Assembly (NCBI GenBank): GCA_963931865.1
Contig: OZ007513.1
Span: forward strand, 3,326,098 to 3,390,097
Length of the DNA: 64,000 nt
Origin: Axinella damicornis
Taxonomy: Eukaryota > Porifera > Demospongiae > Axinellida > Axinellidae
Reading direction: 5' to 3'
The position numbers and the translations under genes were made by a program. Positions within the stretch are counted from its first letter, which is position 1. Each line of letters starts with the position of its first letter. The notes beneath the pieces were generated by a model, which saw nothing but the letters and a program-made list of their open reading frames with translations, was not told the origin of the DNA and made no database searches. Below are positions 33,348 to 42,667 of the stretch, one piece after another.

Positions 33348-34380
33348 ACGATTGTAGCTAGTACCAATTATTGTGCTCATTCACATATTTTCGCAGATTA
33401 ATTGAGAAACAATTAAGTGAGCATAGTTCATACATTTGGATCTGGTCATGTGGACCTCTGGTGGCATTTCTACGCATGCACAAACAGCTGTGCATTGGGC
33501 AATATCAGACCTAACCTTCTTCGTACGTGAATGTCTCAACATCTAGCTACACTCAGCCAGCATACACTCATGCAGACACACATTGTAGCTATATAGCTAT
33601 CCCATATCACATGATCATGAGGTTGTGCTACTCAATATGGCTTTCAACACAATCATTACAACAACAGCTGTGTGATATGACTGAATGTGACATGACTGAG
33701 CACGTGTAGCTAGTTCACATGCACAAACCATACTGAACTTGTTTGCCTCGCAACGGAGGCTAATCAGCAGGCACTGCATTGTTGTGTTGGTAAAGAGTGG
33801 ACAGCATTGATCCAGAGTCGGCAGAGTTGACATCTTTCCCTTTCCTTGCATGTATGTGTCCTTGCAAGTACTGTAACGACATCAACCCAGCTACACAGTA
33901 CGTGGAACTCATCTCACAGTACCAACAAACTGCACTCCTTGCCAGTGAAAAGAGACCACAGAAATACGGCAGCCTTGTATGATTGTAATACCGATTAAAC
34001 TGATGCACATGTTTTCGCAGAACATACGTACATTTGCTGCAACATATTACTTGCAGATGCACGAACAGCTGCATGGGCGTTGGTGAATTGGACAATTATT
34101 GTCAGACCTTCCAGGGCACACACTGGTTGAATGTCTCAACATCTACTCCCAGCTTCAACCAGCATACACACACAGATCGACACACATTTCTATCCCATAT
34201 TGGGTTGTGCTACTCGTTTTGGCTTATAACACAATCATTATAAGAACAGCTGTGTGATACGACTGAGTGTGATATGACTGAGCACGTGTAGCTAATTCAC
34301 ATTGGCAGCTGACACAAAACATACTGAGCTAGTTAATCATAATTTGCCTCGCAATGGAGGCTAATTAGAGTGGACAGCAT
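33348..34380. repeat. Receptor intergenic block duplicated in tandem
   Basis: 33360-33790 and 33990-34375 share gaatgtctcaacatcta, the ttgtgctactc segment, aacacaatcatta, and gtgatatgactga to gagcacgtgtagcta. Each copy runs into a receptor relic. The duplicated unit is therefore leader plus broken gene. Confidence 0.75.
33806..33982 (+). pseudogene. 7TM receptor relic with the whole 7TM core deleted
   Basis: The first part matches receptor codons 2-14 (DPESAELTSFPF), but the start codon is ATT instead of ATG. It jumps after about 40 ambiguous bases to the tail (NPATQYVELIS, then TALLASEKRPQKYGSLV and stop). About 900 bp, including all seven membrane segments, are missing. Confidence 0.8.
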
Positions 34381-34435
34381 GTATGCCAGCAGAGTTGACG
34401 TCCTTCCCTTTCCTTGAAGTGATCCCCGTGGCGCT
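34380..34435 (+). pseudogene. Second receptor relic, N-terminal fragment
   Basis: After the leader gagtggacagcatg the text gccagcagagttgacgtcc and ttccctttcc matches the first 14 codons of the receptors, then stops (tga) and diverges. It is the decayed end of the duplicated block above. Confidence 0.65.
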
Positions 34436-35715
34436 ACCCTAGTATTAACCATAGCACTAGCTGGAAGGATGACTAACAGGGTACCACAAACACAGATAAG
34501 AGTAATAATTATTGTAACCCTTGTGTGATTAATGGATGATATGGCAATATTCCATCCTGACTGAGTTCCATCCGCTCACCCTCACGTTGCAATAACATGC
34601 GAGTAGCAGCTGTAGCTGCCGAGATCCACCTAGTTACCTTAAACTTCACCCAGTTATCATTATCACGGCCTACATATATATATATCACCTGCTGCTGTAT
34701 AATTGCAGCCCTTGTAACATTACTGGAGTTGCTGGTTCATTTACACAGTTAGAAGTTACATTTCCTGGCTCACTGCTAACAAAGAGACACATGCAGAGGG
34801 AAATGTTCCACCCTGAATTCCACCCCTCCAACATCTTCACAATTACCACCAGCTGCACTTTTATCAAGGCCTAGAGCTATAGCCTCCCTATTCCATATGC
34901 ATGTTGATTATTACTAGTCTGGTTTCCATAGAACACATGAGTATTGTATACTGTGAGCATTGTCTCATCTGAATAAGAAGATAACTGTACTGAGCCCTCA
35001 TCTGCACAAGTTGCATAACAAATTAACATTGTACTGAACTCCACCCCTCATCGGCACAAGTTGCATAACAAAAAATTGTACTGAGCTCCACCCCTCATCT
35101 GCGCAAGTTGCATAACAAAATTAATGAACATTGTACTGCACTCCATCTGCACAAGTTGCAGTATACTAATCACCTCATCTGCACAAGGTATGAGCACAAG
35201 TCACTTGCATGGACTTGGACCTTAATTATCCACAAGACTCTCAACATACCTTTTGGTAACTATAGGTTATAATTATTCCATATTCACTTAGTGTTGCAAT
35301 ACATAATCATCAATGTCACCAGAGTAGCTAGAGTAAGTGTATTCATGCATGTTAGGAAACACAATTGGTCAAACGAAGGGGGTGGGACAGTAGTAGGACA
35401 TACCAAGAAGCTAACGTCTGTCACAAACCTGGTGCTGGTAACGACTTCGCTTTGGAGTTGGCAAGCACTACCTTAATTGATTATCCACAAGACTCAATAT
35501 GCTTTTTGGTAGCTATATAGCTCTTGTGACTATGCCACATATTCATCTTAGAGAGTGTCACCGAGCACTCTTTATCTGATCATCAATGTCACTGGAGTAG
35601 CTAGAGTAGCTAAGTGTATTCATGTTAGGAAGCAGACACAATTGGTCAAACCAAAAGGGGGTGGGACATTACTATGACATGCCAAGAAGCTAACGTCTGT
35701 CACAAACCTGGTGCT
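34436..35715. repeat. Repeat-rich spacer with 60-bp tandem repeats
   Basis: Four irregular copies of a unit containing tctgcacaagttgcataacaa and ttgtactgaactcca lie at 34995-35190, with a further copy near 48360-48430. Blocks at 35215-35480 and 35485-35710 are diverged duplicates (cacaagactca, agctaacgtctgtcacaaacc). 35411-35470 preserves the uninterrupted version of the site filled by the element at 35716. Confidence 0.65.
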
Positions 35716-36393
35716 CACAGGTGTGTTAAGTCCAAGGGACCGTGAAATTCAGTGGACTTTTCCAAGAACCCTGCGGCAGATGTAGCTAATTCTATTTATG
35801 TATGATGGATCATTGAAAGATAATGTTGTTATGTAAGGTTAGATGGTTGACCTTAACTAGACCACGCCCATCACATGATGTTTACATTGATGCCACGCCC
35901 CTATAAACAAAGGCCGTACAGCAACATTGCTACTTGTCAAATTCTGGAATTGTTGCGCTAGTACCTGTAGCTTCATAGCTTGCATGCAGACTCCTACGAA
36001 CGCGGGCTACCACATGAAGTCTGGGGAAACTGAAGCTAGCTACGGCTAGGCAACACGAGCTATTTCAGGTAATTCGCGTACCTTATCCACGGTCTGTATT
36101 AAGGAGGCCTCCGTTTCCCCAGAAGTTTATGAGTAGTAGCTACACATCCAACACTCCACAAAAAATCACAAACAGTCCTTGTCCAAAGGCGGCAACAATT
36201 CCAGAATCGAAGCCAAAGTCGGCTGGTAGCCTCGATTGTACACATCAACTCAACCTGCTTGCTTCAGACATTCGCACCATTGGCTAAACCACTCGTGAAC
36301 AAAACTCACGACCCCCGTACTCTTTGGCCACCACAACTTCAGCTCGAAGTGCGAACGCAGAGAGCGACTACAATGACAAAGTCAAACAAGTAG

Positions 36394-37014
36394 CTCTACA
36401 GACGATTTTACAATAACGCACCAAGCCATTCCCTTCTTCAACTCTATCTTTCCCTGGTTAGACCACACCTTGACTATGCGTCTGCCATATGGTCCCCTCA
36501 CACGAAGAAAGACATAATTATGCTAGAAAATGTTCAGAAATTTGCCTGTCGTATGGCCACAAAGTTTTGGGACAGTGGTTATGAGGATCTGCTAGAAATC
36601 GTTCACCTTCCTTCACTGGAGTGTCGGAGACTTGAAACCAGGTTATGTCTCCTCTACAAGATTGTCCACAAATTGTGTTATTTTGATGATGGTATTTTTA
36701 TTCCCAGCACCTCTCTTACTCACCATGCACCTCACAACCTTGTATTGACCTGACCCTTTGCTCATACGAATTCATATTTTAATTCATTTGTACCATACAC
36801 TATTTCTTTCTGGAACAACTTAGATTCTTCACTGGTCTGTGCATCCTCCGCTTCTGCATTTAAAAGTAATCTACACCTTCATTAATGTAGCTTATAAATT
36901 GGGATCATGTCTTGTATTAGCCTATGTTACTATGTACATGTATCCTTGTCCATTATGACAGAATTGTTAGCTAGCTATAGAAAAAAAAAAGAAAAAAAAA
37001 AAAGAGAAAAAAAA
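36394..37014 (+). mobile_element. 5'-truncated LINE 3' end with poly-A tail (CR1/L2-like)
   Basis: Encodes LYRRFYNNAPSHSLLQLYLS, VRPHLDYASAIWSPHTKKD, ENVQKFACRMATKFWDSGY and EDLLEIVHLPSLECRRLETR, then stops at 36750. The 3' end is an A-rich tail at 36979-37014. Short agta repeats flank it, and the other CACAGG copy (16009-16035) shows the sequence without it. Confidence 0.8.
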
Positions 37015-37053
37015 AGTAAACAAAGTCGGCCATTTTAATTTTTCCGTATATTA

Positions 37054-37823
37054 AGGTAGGGCGGGGTAATTCTAGCCTCGTTCCCAGGCCCCGCCCAGCT
37101 TTTCGTCGCTAAAAGTACGGAAAAGCGGGAGAGGGCCTGGGATAATTTATCACGTGCGTGACGTCGGGGTGGAGAGAAGGTGGGCACACTGACCGCAAAT
37201 ATGCCGCGAGAAGCCGGCTCATTCTGCGCTCGACCGTTAGCTGCGTGGAGCTCGACGGTAGCCGTGCTTTGGCAGTCTATGTGAACAGTAAGTGTCGAGA
37301 ACGACTCATACAAACCTGAAAACGGGTCGTTTTGGCTTTCTGAATTCGGCCACTTCTCAGCAAGGCCATGTAACGGCCGTCTTGGCGTCTCACGCAGAAC
37401 CTGGTGCGATTCCGGAGTCTTTGAGCAGGAATAATGCGGCTGCTGTGTAGTATGGGGCAACGTGATAGCGCTGTCAGCTATACAGTAGTCTCAAATAAGA
37501 ACTACACGCACTGGTATAGAATTATAGTATATTCATGCATGACTAGCGGTTTTGATCGCGTTTCTCACGTGACAAAATATCCCCTTTCTTTCAATTTTTG
37601 TTCGCGCGTGGGAGAGCCTGGGAACGAGGCTAGGGTAATTCAACGTTGCAACAGGAAAGAAGCATCCATTGGATTCTTGCTTCTAGTGAGTTGTAGGCAG
37701 GTTGAGTCCCTGGATATACATGGCCAGAAGTTTGCCTAAATGGTCTGTCCGTTTTTAGTTACCGTTGACCTGAAGTTGAAGTGGCCCGAATTACCCAGTG
37801 GCCCGAATTACCCCGCCCTACCT
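37054..37823. mobile_element. TA-flanked MITE with AGGTAGGGCGGGGTAATTC ends
   Basis: The inverted ends AGGTAGGGCGGGGTAATTC at 37054 and its complement ending at 37823 are flanked by TA (37052-37053, 37824-37825). The empty site tattaccgcg is seen at about 16064-16073 in the other CACAGG copy. Without the nested element it would be about 200 bp. Tc1/mariner-like by its TA target (inference). Confidence 0.8.
37073..37632. mobile_element. 560-bp TAGCCTCG-family element, exact 9-bp TSD
   Basis: Begins TAGCCTCGTTCCCAGGCCCC and ends GAGCCTGGGAACGAGGCTA. The direct repeats GGGTAATTC at 37064-37072 and 37633-37641 are identical. This is the longest family member here. Minus frame 37035-37460 (141 codons) spans its left part and the flank, and shows no transposase motif I recognise. 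The interior is GC-richer than its surroundings. Confidence 0.8.
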
Positions 37824-37956
37824 TACCGCGTTCTCTTCGTACACGCGTAACGGGGGGAACCACGCCTTAATTGACCTGTGCTGGTAAACGACTTCGCTTG
37901 GAGGTTGGCAAGCACTGCTTGTTGTGTTCCTTGACTTGACACCGGGAGTGGACAGC

Positions 37957-39069
37957 ATGGATTCAGAGTCAGAAAAGTTGACATCCTTCCCTTTCAAACA
38001 CTGCTTCAACTTGATAACTGGAGAAATCGATGCAATTGCTCTTACAAGGGGCATCACTGCTGCTGTCTGTGCTGTTGCTTCATTCACAGTACTTGCGATA
38101 CTAGTTCTTGTGAACTGCTACCGCCATAGGGTGTGTGAAACTGTCGTAAAACGCCTTGTTGCTGGGTACACAGCAGTAAATGTGCCTTATCAACTTGTCC
38201 TCTCTGTGCACCTCATTCACTACTACGTCCAACCAGAACAGGAGTATTTCTGCAAAGCCAATGGATTCTTGAACCAATACCTTGAAAGTGTTGAATTCCT
38301 ATTCATGCTGGCAATAAGCCTGGTGCTGTTCCTCAAATTGTGTGAAGTCACTACCTCTTGGAAGTGCCACTATAGCAAAGCAACTTTCACATGTTGTGGC
38401 AGGAAGATCAACAAACTAGAAACTGTCCTCTTTGCTTCGCTATTCTGCTTTCCCCTCCTCTTTGACTGGATCCCCTTCTCTACAGATTCTTATGGAGCAT
38501 TTGGAGCGTGGTGCTGGATTCGCAAGTTTGAAAACAACTGCTCCATACACCAAGATGGATTAAATGAACAGATTGCAGTAGCAAATGTCCCACTTGGATT
38601 CATACTGGTAGTGACCCTTGAGATCTTTATTGAATCTCTGTTTCTGCTAGGCTATGCTTTCAAAAACTCTGAGAAGCCAAACAAAGTGAGAATTACTAAG
38701 TCGGTATTCTTCCTTATAGCCTTCATGCTGGTGTTATATGTTGTTGAAATGGCATCGTACTTTGTATTAATCGCCCCCTATTGGATTCCGATTGCCGTAT
38801 CCATTCCGCTTACAGAAACTCTGACACCACTTGTTCTGCTGGTTGCTGTTCACCTTCCCCTCTCCTCTAAAACTACCTGTGTATGTTGTGATTGTCATGG
38901 ATATACACAGCTGCATGCTGACTCTGATCAAGCCACCATCCGTGCAAGTAGCCAAATACCACAACCCAGCAACACTACGTGGAACCCACCTCACAGCACC
39001 ATCACAGAATCACAAACTGCACTCCTTGCCAGTGACAAGCAACCACAGAACCATAACGGCATTGTTTAG
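37957..39069 (+). CDS. 7TM receptor (GPCR-like), array copy 6, intact
   Basis: Intronless, 370 residues from the ATG at 37957 (MDSESEKLTSFPFKHCFNL), chosen because it follows the shared leader end gtggacagc and matches paralog starts. Seven hydrophobic segments; Cys in YFCKANGFL and in GAWCWIRKFE; intracellular KINKLETV before TM4; Cys cluster CVCCDCHG after TM7. The conserved tail ends HNGIV, so the -2 residue is Gly and the PDZ-like motif of other copies is absent. It is closest to the copies at 39887 and 42668; 38321-38580 matches 40241-40500 almost exactly. The promoter side was split by the CACAGG element ending at 37880. Confidence 0.88.
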   Translation: MDSESEKLTSFPFKHCFNLITGEIDAIALTRGITAAVCAVASFTVLAILVLVNCYRHRVCETVVKRLVAGYTAVNVPYQLVLSVHLIHYYVQPEQEYFCKANGFLNQYLESVEFLFMLAISLVLFLKLCEVTTSWKCHYSKATFTCCGRKINKLETVLFASLFCFPLLFDWIPFSTDSYGAFGAWCWIRKFENNCSIHQDGLNEQIAVANVPLGFILVVTLEIFIESLFLLGYAFKNSEKPNKVRITKSVFFLIAFMLVLYVVEMASYFVLIAPYWIPIAVSIPLTETLTPLVLLVAVHLPLSSKTTCVCCDCHGYTQLHADSDQATIRASSQIPQPSNTTWNPPHSTITESQTALLASDKQPQNHNGIV

Positions 39070-39106
39070 TTGATTTGTAGGTATTGCTTTCCATAGCAAA
39101 ATTTGG

Positions 39107-39480
39107 AGGGTCACTTGGTTTATCTGTTCTTGGACCTGAAGTTATCCACAACAATTGTATGTTCTTATGAATATATATGTGGCAACAGTTAGCATCGTTG
39201 AGACTCGTTCCCAGCATCCCAGCGTTTGTCGCTTGCAGTATTCCCGCATTAGTATACGTACTGACAAATGCTATGGTGAGAAGGCCTGGGAATGAGGCTA
39301 GCAACAGCCACATCGTAACGAAAATGCACGACCAGTGTGTAGTGGCCATGAGGGTCAACATGGATAATTATTCAGCCAATTAAGATTCCTAGTTTGTACA
39401 CCTCCATGGTCACTACACACTGGTTGTCACATAGCTATATTCATAAGAACATACAATTGTTGCGGATAAAGTCCAAGAAG
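39107..39480. mobile_element. Foldback element with nested TAGC...GGCTA element
   Basis: The inverted arms tcttggacctgaagttatcc with acaattgtatgttcttatga (39131-39172) and their complement (39438-39475) enclose a 111-bp TAGC-to-GGCTA element at 39190-39300, flanked by gcaacag(t/c). The whole block recurs at 41911-42265. It lies between receptor copies 6 and 7. Confidence 0.7.
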
Positions 39481-39719
39481 GGATAGCTACACCAAGTGAT
39501 TCTCTAAATGCAGCCCAGACTCCAGCATTTGATTCCCGGGCCAAAATCTGTAGTTAAACATTTGTTGTACTCGTCATAAGGCACGCAAACCAGTACTGAT
39601 GCAAAATCCATGGCAACTGAAAGGAGGAAACCGGTAGAGGAGGACCGATCGAGAAACTATAGAGAAAATCCACAACTATATTGATACCACATGATAGGTG
39701 CATGCTACTCATCTTGACT

Positions 39720-39726
39720 TATAAAA
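39720..39726 (+). promoter_or_regulatory. Candidate TATA box of receptor at 39887
   Basis: TATAAAA lies 167 bp before the ATG, inside a block shared with the next copy (ctta TATAAAA c, then caatcattatcacaacaata). The conservation could simply reflect recent duplication of the flank. Confidence 0.3.
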
Positions 39727-39886
39727 CAATCATTATCACAACAATATATCATATGACTGAGAGTCACATTGGCAGCTGCCATGTATGAAGCATAGCTAGC
39801 TACTGAGCTTAATATTTTGAGGTTAGCAGGCACTTGCATTGTTGCGTTCCTTGAACAGTCACTTGGAGTGGTGAAGAGCGGACAGC

Positions 39887-40981
39887 ATGCATCCAGAGTC
39901 CTTCCCTTTCCAACATTGTTACAACTTCACTGATGAAGAGATCACAGCAATTGCTCTTGCTAGAGGCATCACTGCTGCTGTTTGTGCTGTTGCTTCATTC
40001 TCAGCACTTGTGATACTAGCACTCGTGAACTGCTACCACCATAGGGCATATGAAACTGTTGTAAAACACCTTGTTGCTGGGTACACAGCAGTCAATGTGC
40101 CTTATCAACTTGTACTCTCTCTGCACCTCATTCACTACTTCCAACCAGAACAGGAGGATTTCTGCAAAGCCGATGGATTCTTGAACCAATACTTTGGAAG
40201 TGTTGAATTCCTATTCGTGCTGGCAATAAGCCTGGTGCTGTTCCTCAAATTGTGTGAAGTCACTGGCTCTTGGAAGTGCCACTATAGCAAAGCAACTTTC
40301 ACATGTTGTGGCAGGAAGATCAACAAACTAGAAACTGTCTTTTTTGCTTCATTATTTTGCTTTCCCCTCCTCTTTGACTGGATCCCCTTCTCTACAGATT
40401 CCTATGGACCCTTTGTAGCATGGTGCTGGATTCGCAAGTTTGAAAACAACTGCTCCATACACCAAGATGGATTAAATGAACAGATTGCAGCATCAAATGT
40501 CCCACTTGGATTCATACTGGTAGTGACCCTTGGGCTCTTTATTGCATCTCTGTTTCTGCTAGGCTGTGCTTTCAAAAAAGCTGAGAAGCCAAACAAAGTG
40601 AGAATTAGTAAGTTGGTATTCTTCGTTATAGCCCTCGTGCTAGTTGTTGAAACGGTATCGTACTTTGTATTAATCGCCCCCTATTGGATTCCTTGGATTC
40701 CGATTGCCGTATCCATTCCGCTTGCAGAAACTCTGACGCCACTTGTTCTGCTGGTTGCCGTTCACCTTCCCCTCTCCTCTAAAACTACCTGTGTATGTTG
40801 TGATTGTCATGGATATACACAGCTGCATGCTGACTCTGATCAAGCCACCATCCGTGCAAGCACTGTACTACAACAACCCAGCTACACTACATGGAACTCC
40901 CCTCACAGCACCAACACAGATTCACAAACTGCACTCCATGCCAGTGACAAGCAACCACTGAACTATAATAGCATTGTTTAG
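39887..40981 (+). CDS. 7TM receptor (GPCR-like), array copy 7, intact
   Basis: Intronless, 364 residues. The N-terminus is short (MHPESFPFQHCYNFTDEEIT) with one N-glycosylation site. Predicted segments: TM1 about 21-49, TM2 57-85, TM3 98-123, TM4 149-167, TM5 204-229, TM6 240-264, TM7 272-297. Cys-93 (FCKADGF) and Cys-180 (AWCWIR) should pair outside the cell. The third inner loop is short and basic (KKAEKPNKVRI). A Cys cluster at 302-307 may be palmitoylated (inference). The tail has PSYTTWNSPHSTNTDSQTA and ends NSIV, a possible PDZ ligand. Receptor coupling to G proteins is presumed from topology only; there is no DRY motif. Confidence 0.88.
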   Translation: MHPESFPFQHCYNFTDEEITAIALARGITAAVCAVASFSALVILALVNCYHHRAYETVVKHLVAGYTAVNVPYQLVLSLHLIHYFQPEQEDFCKADGFLNQYFGSVEFLFVLAISLVLFLKLCEVTGSWKCHYSKATFTCCGRKINKLETVFFASLFCFPLLFDWIPFSTDSYGPFVAWCWIRKFENNCSIHQDGLNEQIAASNVPLGFILVVTLGLFIASLFLLGCAFKKAEKPNKVRISKLVFFVIALVLVVETVSYFVLIAPYWIPWIPIAVSIPLAETLTPLVLLVAVHLPLSSKTTCVCCDCHGYTQLHADSDQATIRASTVLQQPSYTTWNSPHSTNTDSQTALHASDKQPLNYNSIV

Positions 40982-41114
40982 TTGATTTGTAGCTATTGCC
41001 ATTGTAGCAAAATTTGATGTAGACTCACTCAAGTGAACCCATTTCAATTAAAAGTTATACATGCACTGGTTTGTACTTTACAATGTCAATCAGGGAAGAT
41101 GGGTGGGAGAGGGG

Positions 41115-41115
<1 letters not shown>

Positions 41116-41152
<37 letters not shown>

Positions 41153-41257
41153 GTTTCACCACTTTGGCTTTGTAACAAATCACACAACAAAACCCTTAGA
41201 CTGTGTCATAGCGTTATTCAAGTAAAAAGGTTGCGGGGGGGGGGGGGGGGGGGGGGG
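41116..41257. repeat. Two poly-G runs (35 and 23 G)
   Basis: Runs at 41116-41150 and 41235-41257 separated by 84 bp of ordinary sequence. They could form quadruplexes. Run lengths may be affected by sequencing. Confidence 0.9.
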
Positions 41258-41910
41258 CAATGGTAGGGATTTTAATGTTTACCACTGATGAATTAATGCT
41301 AACATCATCCTATAAAGTGCAAAGCACACCTAATTCACCCAACGGACTTCTTCATGAGTGCATCCCAGCACACTACACAATTAGCTTAGTTAGCTACCAT
41401 GCAAGGTCGGCTGCAAATCAGCTATAATGTGATCAAGTCATCTTTGAACTCATACCACAGAGGGCTTGATCCCTTCTATAGACAAGTACTTATTGATTGC
41501 TTGTAGTATAGAGTGCATCAATATTGTCACAATAGCTAGCATGGATGTCAACATGCCTGCAAGCAGCAAGTAGGTTTCAGAATATGTTAATAAAACACAA
41601 CATAAGATAAGATCAGGCTGCTGATCATGCATTCCCATGCAGATGTATGTTGGACGCGTGTCATAGTTGGTAGCTATACTTTCAACCACAGGTATTGGCA
41701 GGTAGAAACAAACTTCAACGCTTAAATACTGCACTGTCAAGCCAAAATGAGAAGCACAATAGCATGTGATATGAATATAGTTGTCGATTTCCTCTATACT
41801 GGTAGTTCCCAGGTCCTCCTATTCCACTGAAACTGGAGTTTGTGCCTTATGACAAATACATTTGCAATTGAGGAACAAATGTTTAACTACAGATTTTGAA
41901 TCAAAAGGCT
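41258..41910. other. No gene seen
   Basis: Spacer after copy 7. A minus-strand frame at 41450-41740 (96 codons) shows no recognisable domain. The second flank duplication starts near 41905. Confidence 0.5.
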
Positions 41911-42265
41911 GCATTTGGAGGGTCACTTGGTTTAGCTGTTCTTGGACCTGAAGTTATCCACAACAATTGTATGAATATTTATGTGGCAACAGTTAGCCTT
42001 GTTCCCAGCCTTCTCACCCCAGCATTTGTCGCTTGCAGTATTCCCACGTTAGTATGCGTACTGACAAATGCTATGGTGAGAAGGCCTGGGAACAAGGCTA
42101 GCAACAGTCACATCATAGTTGTACCAAAAATGTATGACCAGTGTGTAGTGACCATGAAGGTCAACATGGATAATTATTCAGCCAATTAACATTCCATGGA
42201 CACTACACACTGGTTGTCACATAGCTATATTCATAAGAACATACAATTGTTGCGGATAAAGTCCA
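41911..42265. mobile_element. Foldback element, duplicate of 39107-39480
   Basis: Same inverted arms as the upstream copy. The nested element at 41994-42100 begins TAGCCTTGTTCCCAGCC and ends GGCCTGGGAACAAGGCTA, with exact 8-bp flanks GCAACAGT (41986-41993, 42101-42108). It is better preserved than its duplicate. Confidence 0.75.
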
Positions 42266-42496
42266 AGAACGGATAGCTACACCAAGTGATTCTCTAAATG
42301 CAGCCCAGACTCCAGCATTCGATTCCTAGTTAAACATTTGTTGTACTCGTCATAAGGCACGCAAACCAGTACTGATGCAAAATCCATGGCAACTGAAAGG
42401 AGGAAACCGGTAGAGGAGGACCGATTGAGGAACTATAGAGAAAATCCACAACTATATTCATACCACATGATATTGCATGTGCTACTCATCTTGGCT

Positions 42497-42503
42497 TATA
42501 AAA
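42497..42503 (+). promoter_or_regulatory. Candidate TATA box of receptor at 42668
   Basis: TATAAAA, 171 bp before the ATG, in the same block as the site before copy 7 (gctactcatcttggc upstream, cattatcacaacaatata downstream). Confidence 0.3.
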
Positions 42504-42667
42504 CGCAATCATTATCACAACAATATATCATATGACTGAGTAGAGTCACATTGGCAGCTGACACGTATGAAGCATAGCTAGCTACTGAGCTGATTCGATT
42601 TTGCTTTAGAGGTTAGCAGGCACTTGGATTGTTGTGTTCCTTGAAACAGTGGTAAAGAGCGGACGGC

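Larger units (their letters stand above)
35716..37880. mobile_element. CACAGG element copy 2, enlarged by three nested insertions
   Basis: Ends CACAGGTGTGTTAAG and CTTAATTGACCTGTG. The flanks are CT on both sides (35714-35715 and 37881-37882), so the TSD is again 2 bp. The body matches the 778-bp copy at 15344-16121, but is split by a LINE (36394-37014) and a TA-flanked MITE (37054-37823). That MITE itself contains a TAGCCTCG element (37073-37632). The uninterrupted host site is preserved nearby at about 35428-35445 (acctggtgctggtaacgac). Confidence 0.75.

Noticed and set aside
37035..37460. 141-codon minus frame
   Set aside because: Lies across a MITE and the nested 560-bp element; no transposase motif and low plausibility as a gene.
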